This document shows positions 1-6,230 of a stretch of 7,291 nucleotides of DNA, in pieces (positions within the stretch are counted from its first letter, which is position 1; each line of letters starts with the position of its first letter). The translations under genes were made by a program, and so were the position numbers. The notes beneath the pieces were generated by a model. The model did no database searches. It had not been told where the DNA came from and worked only from the letters and a program-made list of their open reading frames with translations. Source of the stretch: an uncultured Bacteroidia bacterium (GTDB lineage Bacteria > Bacteroidota > Bacteroidia > SpSt-205); the NCBI GenBank assembly GCA_937995505.1, contig CALKJV010000184.1:1-7291 (forward strand), read 5' to 3'.

Positions 1-297
1 AGTTGGACGGCGCGGCTCCGGCCTACCTATTGGTCCTACCTTACGTCACAGCCTCTCGTGCATTGGCTCCATGTCTGGGTGCTCTCTAAGTATTCCCCTT
101 CGCAGATAAGCTTTTCTCGGGAGCCGGTGCCTCTCCTGGAAGCTGCCACTCGGGGCGAAGGCTGGGCCTTTCTTCTGCCCCCACTTCCCTTACCGTATGT
201 CCTTCAAGCCGCTTCGCAGGGCACTCCCCTGCCCGCCAAAGCCACCTACTTTTTCCCGAAAGTGCTCAGCGGTTTGTGTTTTTACCTATGCGAGTGA
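1..297 (+). CDS. DUF1015-family protein, C-terminal fragment (5' end outside window)
   Basis: The reading frame is open from the first base to the TGA at 295-297, giving 98 residues with no credible start, so this is the tail of a gene that begins upstream. The closing segment carries the pattern I associate with the end of DUF1015 proteins: a hydrophobic stretch (AFLLPPLPLPYVLQAA), then a Pro/Lys-Thr-Tyr-Phe-x-Pro-Lys core (LPAKATYFFPKVLSGL) and a short final strand. An upstream LVHWLHVWVL segment fits the helix that precedes it in that family. DUF1015 proteins are usually about 400 residues, so roughly three quarters is missing. The family is cytosolic and I know of no well-established function. 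The stop overlaps the Maf start by 10 bp, so the two are probably cotranscribed. The assignment rests on recognition of the C-terminal motif only. Confidence 0.75.
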   Translation, partial: SWTARLRPTYWSYLTSQPLVHWLHVWVLSKYSPSQISFSREPVPLLEAATRGEGWAFLLPPLPLPYVLQAASQGTPLPAKATYFFPKVLSGLCFYLCE

Positions 298-857
298 TAC
301 TGGCTTCTGCCTCGCCTCGGCGGCAAGCTTTACTGGAGCTTTTGGGGTGGGAAGTGGAGGTGCAGCCTACCCAGGTCTCCGAAACAGGTCTGGAGCTTCT
401 AGACCCTGCGGAGCAAGCCATGGCTATAGCGGCGCGAAAGGTAGCAGCCTTGCTTCCGCATTTGCCTGCTGATGTACCGGCGATAGCCGCCGATACCCTC
501 GTCGTCCACTCAGGTAGCGTGCTGGGCAAACCTACTTCACTGGAAGAGGCGGCCCAGTTCCTGTATCGCCTCTCCGGCAGCTGGCATAGTGTGTATACGG
601 GCGTGGCGTTTGCCGTGGGACGGCGCTTATGGCTCTTTTACGAGCACACAGCGGTGCGGTTTCATACGCTATCCCCTTCTGTAGTGGAGAGATATATCGC
701 TTCCGGTGCGCCCTTTGATAAAGCGGGCGGCTATGGGGCACAAGACCTCATCGGACTCGTGGGTATTGCGGAAATCCACGGAGACTTCTACAATGTCATG
801 GGCTTACCGGTACAAAAGCTTGCTCAGTGCGTACAGGCTATATTTGGAACAGTGTAG
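288..857 (+). CDS. maf: Maf-family nucleoside triphosphate pyrophosphatase (YhdE-like, probable dTTP/UTP hydrolase)
   Basis: This 189-residue protein has the full set of Maf motifs. The N-terminal SASPRR loop (S7-R12) holds the phosphate-binding arginines. AADTLV (67-72) includes the catalytic-type Asp69. GKP follows at 80-82, SVYTGVA at 101-107 and the C-terminal block FDKAGGYG to YNVMGLP at 143-174. Maf proteins hydrolyse non-canonical or excess NTPs to NMP plus pyrophosphate in the cytoplasm. The GGYG...YNVMGLP version resembles the YhdE branch (dTTP/UTP) rather than the YceF branch (m7GTP); this substrate call is inferred from family knowledge. I chose ATG 288 because the protein then begins MRVILASASPRR, as is normal for the family; an in-frame GTG at 276 would add only four residues. 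No Shine-Dalgarno is visible. The start lies inside the end of the upstream gene. Length is typical and no residue looks missing. Confidence 0.93.
   Translation: MRVILASASPRRQALLELLGWEVEVQPTQVSETGLELLDPAEQAMAIAARKVAALLPHLPADVPAIAADTLVVHSGSVLGKPTSLEEAAQFLYRLSGSWHSVYTGVAFAVGRRLWLFYEHTAVRFHTLSPSVVERYIASGAPFDKAGGYGAQDLIGLVGIAEIHGDFYNVMGLPVQKLAQCVQAIFGTV
839..846 (+). promoter_or_regulatory. Possible internal Bacteroidota -7 box upstream of the TPR-SpoIIE gene
   Basis: TATATTTG matches the Bacteroidota TAnnTTTG element exactly. It sits in the last codons of maf, about 40 bp before the chosen GTG start at 886, which would give a 5' leader of roughly 35 nt. The -33 side is weak: only a TTG at 820-822, with a 16-bp spacer that is shorter than usual. 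Chance occurrence is quite possible. Confidence 0.25.
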
Positions 858-885
858 GCCCGAAATTTGCTACCTTCGTCTACCT

Positions 886-3645
886 GTGCGGATTCTCTTA
901 GTCCTAACTGCTGTGCTTTCTACGGGCAGCTTGTGGGCTCAGACGGTCCACGAAATAGATTCGCTACAGAAAATAGCGACATCGCCTCGCGTGCCCGACA
1001 CGCTGAAGCTCACTGCGCAGGTAACTTTATCTAAGCTGCACCTCAATATCAACGAGCGTCAAGCGCTGGAATACGCCCGTAATGCAGCCCTCTTAGCAAA
1101 GAAGCTCAGAGACCGCCGCAGAGAAGCACTTAGCTTATATTACCAAGCCTCTGCGTACTTTTACTTAGGTCAGTATAGTCAAGCAGAACGTCATCTCAGC
1201 GAAGCTGAAGCTATTATCCAGAAAATTCGTCCGGATACCGGCCTTATTGTACAAGTTCTCAATCTCAAAGCGACTTTGGCCGAGAGCGTGCGCGACTTTT
1301 TGCAGGCGCAGTCGCTGTACCAGCAGGCGTTGGACTTAGCGCGTAAGGCCCAGCAGCCCAAACTTGTTATCCTTACCCTTATAAACCTTTGTGAGCTTTA
1401 TCAGCAGATGGGGCTTTACGAGTTAGCGGAGGAGACAGGGTTGGAAGCGCTCCAGCAAGCGGAGCGTTCTCGAGACCTGGAATACCAGCGCAATGCGCTC
1501 AAGTCCCTGTACGGCTTGCAGATTAAGCAAGATCGGCTAGAAAATGCGCTTAAATACCAGGGTCGCATCTTGGCCATAGCCCGTGCGGCGGGTATTCCCG
1601 AGTGGCTCAAAGATGCCTACGGTTTTGCGATTACGCAGGCGGCCGTAGGGGGGCGCTCCCAAGCCGATACCCTACTCATGCAAGCGCAAGATGAGCTTGC
1701 GAAAGAACCTATCTTATGGGCAGAGCTCCTCAACTGGGTGGCCTCAGAAGGATTTGCCCCAGCCGGTCGTCTCAATAAAGCCGAAGAGCTATACAAGAAT
1801 GCCTTAGAAATCGCTCGCTCTGAAAGACAGTCTCGCTTAGCGATCCAGGTGCTCCTCAACCTCGCTAATCTCTACACTCGTCAAGCCCTTTATCCCAAAG
1901 CCGCTGAACGCCTCAAGGAAGCTCTCCTTCTATGCGAAGAGACCCGAGATTCTACCCTGCTCCCGATGGTGCGTTCGGCTCGGGGCGATCTCTACGCCAG
2001 CCAAGAGCTCTGGGAAAAATCCCTGGAAGAGTACTCAGAGGCCGTGTATTATGCCAACCTCGCACCAGACCCGCGCTTTCCTCACAAAGCGCTCGCTAAC
2101 CTCGCCGTGGCTTATGTCAAGCTGGGAAAGTATGAAGAGGCGCGCAAGCTTTTCTATGAGTCGTTGTTGATTGCTAAGGAGAGCGAAGACTGGGGTGCTG
2201 CTGCCAACGCTTCTACGAACCTCGCTCGCCTCTACTTTGAGCAAAATACCTTAGACAGCGCCTACAAGTGGTTAGCCTCAGCGGAGGCCCTCGCGAAAAA
2301 AGATCGAGAGGCTTATGCGCTGGCTTCCCTATATCTTGTGTGGGGCCAGATAGAGCTAGCCAATCGGCGTTTTGCGCAGGCTGCCCAACGCTATGAGATG
2401 GCTCGCCAGCTTTTAGAGCCTATCGGCGCTATCGCTGAGCTTGCCGAGGTGTATGACAAGCTCATCCGTATCTATGGCGAGCTGCGTGCCTACGAAAAGG
2501 CCTACGCCCTGTTTTTCCCCCTCTTAGAAGTCAATCAGCGAGTGTTCAACGAAGAGAATGTCCGCTCGGTAACCCGAATGGAGTTAGAGTTTCAGCATCA
2601 GAAAGAAAGCTTAGAGCAGGAACGCCGCCTGGAGGCCGAACGCGTACGCGCCGAAAAGGCTCGCCAAACTACTTGGGTTATCATTATCAGTGCGGTGCTT
2701 TTACTCTCGGTCTTTTCGGTGATGTATATCAAACTTTACCGAGCTAACCTGCGCGAAAAAGCCGCCAAAGCCCAGCTTGAACGGCAGAATCGCCTCATTG
2801 AGGAACAAAAGAACCTCCTCCAAGAGCAAAACGAGGCTTTGGAACGAGCCAAAAGAGACATTGAGGAAAGCATCCTGTATGCTCGGCGCATCCAGATGGC
2901 TATTTTGCCGAACCTAGAACCATTGTACGCGCAGCTGCCCGAGACCTTTGTGCTGTATCTGCCGCGCGATGTGGTGAGTGGAGACTTTTACTTTTTCTAT
3001 TCGCTTGCGCCGCATCAGAGCCTACTGGCCGTCGCAGACTGTACAGGTCACGGGGTACCGGGGGCGTTTATGAGCATGATCGGTACGACGCTCCTGAGCC
3101 GGCTCGCCCAAGAAGAAGGTCCTAAAGACCCTGCTTTCCTGCTCCAACGGCTGGATGAGGAATTGCGCATTACCCTGCACCATACCCTCAACCAGGAATC
3201 TATCAAAGACGGCATGGATATAGCCTTATGCCTCATTGACACCCAGCAGAAGGAGCTGAAGTTTGCCGGAGCGAAGCGTCCACTCTATCTCTTCACTCCT
3301 GAGAAAGAGTTCATTGAGCTCAAAGGCTCTCGGCGCAGCATCGGCGGCGATAACCTTCAGCAAGAGATCCCTTTTGAAGGGCATTCGGTGCCGCTGCGGG
3401 AGGGAATGACTTTTTATCTCTTTTCTGATGGCATAGTTGACCAATTTGGGTGGGAACGCGAGCCAGGAAAACCCCCTAAACGCACGAAATTTATGACTCG
3501 TCGGTTGCGAGACCTGCTTAGTAAGATTTACACCCAGCCGGCCTCCCCTCAAAAAATGGCGATTGAAGATGCCCTGCTTAGTTGGCGTGGAGACATAGAG
3601 CAAATAGACGATATATGTATCATCGGCGTGCGCTTTACGGGCTAG
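886..3645 (+). CDS. Membrane-anchored TPR-repeat SpoIIE/PP2C-type serine/threonine phosphatase
   Basis: From GTG 886 this is a 919-residue protein with an N-terminal signal peptide (residues 1-18, LLVLTAVLSTGSLWA, cleavage likely before Gln19). A long run of TPR-like helical pairs follows at about 40-575 (recurring A-x-x-x-Y/L-x-x-A-L patterns), then a charged coiled coil, one transmembrane helix (about 597-617), a second coiled coil (about 618-660) and a SpoIIE phosphatase domain (about 661-919). Metal-site motifs are intact: SGDFY with Asp700, ADCTGHG with Asp718, SDGIVD with Asp848 and the terminal QIDDI with Asp909. The TPR part should therefore lie in the periplasm and the phosphatase in the cytoplasm, dephosphorylating a Ser/Thr-phosphorylated partner such as an anti-sigma antagonist; the partner is inferred and none is encoded here. 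An in-frame ATG at 793 or GTG at 706 would bury the signal peptide about 31 or 60 residues in, so GTG 886 is preferred. It lies 28 bp after maf and overlaps the next gene by 31 bp. Confidence 0.9.
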   Translation: MRILLVLTAVLSTGSLWAQTVHEIDSLQKIATSPRVPDTLKLTAQVTLSKLHLNINERQALEYARNAALLAKKLRDRRREALSLYYQASAYFYLGQYSQAERHLSEAEAIIQKIRPDTGLIVQVLNLKATLAESVRDFLQAQSLYQQALDLARKAQQPKLVILTLINLCELYQQMGLYELAEETGLEALQQAERSRDLEYQRNALKSLYGLQIKQDRLENALKYQGRILAIARAAGIPEWLKDAYGFAITQAAVGGRSQADTLLMQAQDELAKEPILWAELLNWVASEGFAPAGRLNKAEELYKNALEIARSERQSRLAIQVLLNLANLYTRQALYPKAAERLKEALLLCEETRDSTLLPMVRSARGDLYASQELWEKSLEEYSEAVYYANLAPDPRFPHKALANLAVAYVKLGKYEEARKLFYESLLIAKESEDWGAAANASTNLARLYFEQNTLDSAYKWLASAEALAKKDREAYALASLYLVWGQIELANRRFAQAAQRYEMARQLLEPIGAIAELAEVYDKLIRIYGELRAYEKAYALFFPLLEVNQRVFNEENVRSVTRMELEFQHQKESLEQERRLEAERVRAEKARQTTWVIIISAVLLLSVFSVMYIKLYRANLREKAAKAQLERQNRLIEEQKNLLQEQNEALERAKRDIEESILYARRIQMAILPNLEPLYAQLPETFVLYLPRDVVSGDFYFFYSLAPHQSLLAVADCTGHGVPGAFMSMIGTTLLSRLAQEEGPKDPAFLLQRLDEELRITLHHTLNQESIKDGMDIALCLIDTQQKELKFAGAKRPLYLFTPEKEFIELKGSRRSIGGDNLQQEIPFEGHSVPLREGMTFYLFSDGIVDQFGWEREPGKPPKRTKFMTRRLRDLLSKIYTQPASPQKMAIEDALLSWRGDIEQIDDICIIGVRFTG

Positions 3646-4703
3646 TAGCTCTGGGAGGCTTCCTCTGGGCTCAAGTAAAATACAGCAATGAGTTTCTCAA
3701 GATCGGGGTGGGGGCTCGGGCTGCTGGCCTCGGCAATGCGCAAGTCGCCAGCGTAGAAGATGCCACCGCCGGCTATTGGAATCCCGCTGCACTCCTCCTT
3801 ACTCCCGCCTACCCGCAGCTTGTGCTCATGCATAGCGAGTATTTCGGTAGCGTAGCCAAATACGACTATGGTGCATTGGCCTTTCCCCTCCAATCCGATC
3901 GCCGCCTCGCTGTGAGTTTCATCCGCTTGGGGATTGACGATATCCCCAATACCTTGCGCTTCTACGATGGGAATACTTACGATTTCTCCCGAATTACGAA
4001 GTTTTCTGTGGCGGATATGGCGCTCTATCTCTCGTATGGGCAGGCTGTTTTGGATACGACTCTATCGGTTGGGGGGAGCTTCAAGGTGGTACATCGGCTC
4101 CTGGGCCCCTTCGCGACGGCGTGGGGCTTTGGGTTAGATGCAGGCCTACTTTATCGTCGCGGGATATGGCGAGCGGGCTTAGCGATTTATGATGCTACTT
4201 CCACCTTCAACGCCTGGACCTTCAATACCGAGACTTTTGAGGAAGCCTTCCTCCTCACGGGTAATGTCATCCCTCAAAATTCTGTAGAATGGACTCGGCC
4301 TAGCCTACGGGTAGGAGTAAGTGCCCATCTCTGGGCGGATAAGCGCTTTTCTGTGCGGCCTATGGTAGATGCGGTGGTTTTTACCGATGGGCCTCGTAAT
4401 GCCCTTCTTTCTGGCAGGCCCTTCAGTGCCGACCTGAGCGTAGGTACGGAGGTTCGCTATCGCGATTGGGTAGCCCTGCGCGCAGGTATGACTAACTTCC
4501 AACGCGTCCGCCGATGGGATAGCTCTGAGTATCTCACTTTTTATCCCACCGCTGGGGTAGGGTTTCGGATATGGCACTTTGGGATAGATTATGCCTTAGC
4601 AAACTTCACGGGCTTTTCGCAGAGCCTGTACTCGCATCTTATTTCGGTGCGGTTAGATTTTCATCCTTCACTGACTCGTCGTATCTTTCCTAAGGGCGGG
4701 TGA
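3615..4703 (+). CDS. PorV/PorQ-family outer-membrane beta-barrel protein
   Basis: The 362-residue product starts with a signal peptide (MYHRRALYGLVALGGFLWA, cleavage probably before Gln20). The family signature follows directly: YSNEFLKIGVGARAAGLGNA (23-42), then VASVEDATAGYWNPAAL (44-60). The rest is alternating aromatic/hydrophobic strands with charged turns, typical of an outer-membrane barrel related to FadL-like porins. In Bacteroidota, PorV and PorQ belong to the type IX secretion system, where PorV carries cargo from the translocon to the attachment complex. Many paralogues share the signature, so I assign the family but not true PorV. The ending SVRLDFHPSLTRRIFPKGG lacks the usual final aromatic of a barrel and has a short tail beyond it. 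ATG 3615 is chosen because it gives a clean signal peptide; a longer in-frame version from 3582 adds Arg-rich residues. The start overlaps the phosphatase gene by 31 bp, suggesting translational coupling. Confidence 0.88.
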   Translation: MYHRRALYGLVALGGFLWAQVKYSNEFLKIGVGARAAGLGNAQVASVEDATAGYWNPAALLLTPAYPQLVLMHSEYFGSVAKYDYGALAFPLQSDRRLAVSFIRLGIDDIPNTLRFYDGNTYDFSRITKFSVADMALYLSYGQAVLDTTLSVGGSFKVVHRLLGPFATAWGFGLDAGLLYRRGIWRAGLAIYDATSTFNAWTFNTETFEEAFLLTGNVIPQNSVEWTRPSLRVGVSAHLWADKRFSVRPMVDAVVFTDGPRNALLSGRPFSADLSVGTEVRYRDWVALRAGMTNFQRVRRWDSSEYLTFYPTAGVGFRIWHFGIDYALANFTGFSQSLYSHLISVRLDFHPSLTRRIFPKGG

Positions 4704-6129
4704 TGCGTAGAACTATCGGCCGCAGGTAAACCTCTCGGCAGCCGTAGAGCAGCGAAAGGGTAGGCTGGATGGTGTACGTACCCGGCTCGCTAAAAGCGTA
4801 AGTAACTTCTCGTCCCTCTGCGGTATCTCCATTCCCGAAGTCCCATACGATGCGTTGGGCTACGTAACCTGGGGGCAGGTCTATCCAAAAGCGAATGGGG
4901 CGCTGGGCCTTTTCCCGCAAGGAAGGGACATCGGTACGCACTTCTACGGGCACAGAGTCACACGGTACGGCTCGTAGCCAGAGAAGCCAGGCATCTTGGT
5001 GGGGCGGGGCTTCAGAGAAGCGATTGAGCTTGGCGCCGATGGCGAGAAGTCCATTTGGGCGTGCGAGGAGGCCTACACCCTGCTCATCTTGCGGCCCTCC
5101 GAAGCCCCTCTCCCATAATAGCCGGCCATCGGGTTGCACCGCCGCCAACCACAGGTCTTGCCCACCCTTGTGTTCGTCGGTATGGGATTGGGCGCTGTAC
5201 TGCCAGCCCAAGGCGTAGAGTATACCCTCCGGGCCTTCTGTCAGGGCACATAGGCTTCCTTGGAAGGGTGAGCCGGACCAGGTTTTTTCCCAGAGTACTC
5301 GGCCTTGCAGGTCTAAGGCACTTAGTCCCCAAGCCTGCCCATACCGCCCCCCTACAAAGATCCGACCTGTGCTTGCATAGAGCGCCAGCAGCTGGGAGGG
5401 GAAGCGATGAAACTGAAACACTGTGCGCCAGTACACTTGCCCTAAGTAATCCACAGCCCCCACAAAAGGGCGGTAGTCCTGCTCGCCAATGCAGGCATAG
5501 TAGGAGGAGCCAGGTACAGGGCGGATACGCCGTAGAAGGCTGGGGCCTTTTCCCCACAGGCGGCGTTGGAGCACCTCGCCGCTCTGGGCTTGTACGACAT
5601 GAATAACGGCTTGCATCCCTAAGGTGGTGTCCTCCCAAGTGAGACCGGCTATGAGCAGGGTACGATAAGGGGTCAAGCACAAGCTGAGCGCTTTATCTAA
5701 ATAGGGGCTTCCCCAGCGATGCTGCCAGCGCAGGCGGCCGGTGGCTTTTTCCACCGCCCCGGCCCAAAAGTCCCCCCTCCGAGCAGGCGGCAGCTCTTCG
5801 GGATGGGTAAGCGCCGATCCACTCACCCCGCAGAAATACAAGAGCGAGTCATCTACCGCTAAGTCTTCTATGCGGTCAGGGCCCGCACCTCCCGGTGTGA
5901 GGCTCCATAGTACCTCACCCGTAGGACTAAGGGCTACCAACCAACCATCGCTTAGAGCGCTTTCGCGCTGATACTGATAGCCGCCCACATAAAAAGCTTT
6001 CCCATCCTGTACTGCACAGGTAGGTACTTCCTGGGCCTCACTACCTATGAAAAGCTGCTTCTCTCGCCACAAGAAGTACCCCTGCCCCCATCCCCACCCC
6101 AAGCCAAGTATCCAAAGACGATACCACAC
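4690..6129 (-). CDS. Exported seven-unit beta-propeller (PQQ/SBBP-like) protein with C-terminal PKD domain
   Basis: This 479-residue protein reads from GTG 6129, the only usable start because an in-frame stop lies at 6139-6141. A short hydrophobic, Trp/Gly-rich leader (WILGLGWGWGQG) looks like a signal peptide. The body holds repeats of the type D-x-W-L-x-A-L-x-x-x-G-x-x-L-W, beginning near residues 61, 120, 173, 220, 266, 325 and 379 (spacing 46-59). This fits a seven-bladed propeller with the N-terminal strands closing the last blade. A PKD domain follows at about 405-479, marked by IVWDFGNGDTAEG and YAFSEPGTYTI. Such proteins are usually extracellular or envelope-bound and mediate binding; no catalytic motif is visible. 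The chain ends right after the PKD domain, with no recognisable type IX sorting domain. Cysteines at 390 and 464 could pair. Its last 14 bp overlap the end of the PorV-like gene tail to tail. The fold is inferred from pattern; the specific role is unknown. Confidence 0.8.
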   Translation of the reverse strand: MWYRLWILGLGWGWGQGYFLWREKQLFIGSEAQEVPTCAVQDGKAFYVGGYQYQRESALSDGWLVALSPTGEVLWSLTPGGAGPDRIEDLAVDDSLLYFCGVSGSALTHPEELPPARRGDFWAGAVEKATGRLRWQHRWGSPYLDKALSLCLTPYRTLLIAGLTWEDTTLGMQAVIHVVQAQSGEVLQRRLWGKGPSLLRRIRPVPGSSYYACIGEQDYRPFVGAVDYLGQVYWRTVFQFHRFPSQLLALYASTGRIFVGGRYGQAWGLSALDLQGRVLWEKTWSGSPFQGSLCALTEGPEGILYALGWQYSAQSHTDEHKGGQDLWLAAVQPDGRLLWERGFGGPQDEQGVGLLARPNGLLAIGAKLNRFSEAPPHQDAWLLWLRAVPCDSVPVEVRTDVPSLREKAQRPIRFWIDLPPGYVAQRIVWDFGNGDTAEGREVTYAFSEPGTYTIQPTLSLLYGCREVYLRPIVLRITRP

Positions 6130-6133
6130 CCCG

Positions 6134-6141
6134 CAAAGTTA
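6134..6141 (-). promoter_or_regulatory. Candidate -7 promoter box for the propeller-PKD gene
   Basis: On the minus strand TAACTTTG is an exact match to the Bacteroidota TAnnTTTG element. It ends four bases before the GTG start at 6129. Transcription normally begins a few bases after this box, so the message would start at or next to the GTG and be essentially leaderless. I found no TTTG or TTG at the expected -33 distance, which lowers confidence. Confidence 0.4.
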
Positions 6142-6180
6142 TCCCTAAGAGGGGGCTCGTGGTTTGCTGGGATATTTTGT

Positions 6181-6213
6181 TTTGCTTTGAAGTGCGCTTT
6201 TTCCATAGCTTTG
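6181..6213 (+). promoter_or_regulatory. Bacteroidota-type promoter for mqnE
   Basis: TAGCTTTG at 6206-6213 is an exact TAnnTTTG -7 box, and TTTG at 6181-6184 stands 21 bp upstream as a -33 element; a second TTTG at 6186-6189 gives a 16-bp spacer. The expected transcript start is near 6218, giving a short leader of about 12 nt before ATG 6231. Both elements and the spacing fit the known Bacteroidota housekeeping promoter, and the position in the divergent spacer is right. Confidence 0.6.
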
Positions 6214-6230
6214 CCTAACCTACGCTGAGT

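Noticed and set aside
197..529. Short open frames on both strands across the DUF1015/maf junction.
   Set aside because: They conflict with the clear Maf reading frame and have low-complexity, Ser/Ala/Gly-rich composition.
1000..2600. Repeated Ala/Leu/Tyr-rich segments that could suggest a DNA-level repeat array.
   Set aside because: The periodicity is at protein level (TPR-like helices); the underlying codons differ from unit to unit, so it is not a DNA repeat.
3226..3603. Minus-strand open frame of 125 codons opposite the phosphatase domain.
   Set aside because: It runs antisense to the conserved SpoIIE domain, has no family-like motif and no promoter box that I could support.
5055..5680. 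Two long overlapping open frames (183 codons on plus, 198 codons on minus) within the propeller-PKD gene.
   Set aside because: Both are Pro/Arg/Ser-rich with no recognisable motif, lie wholly within a well-supported gene in another frame, and look like by-products of GC-rich codons.
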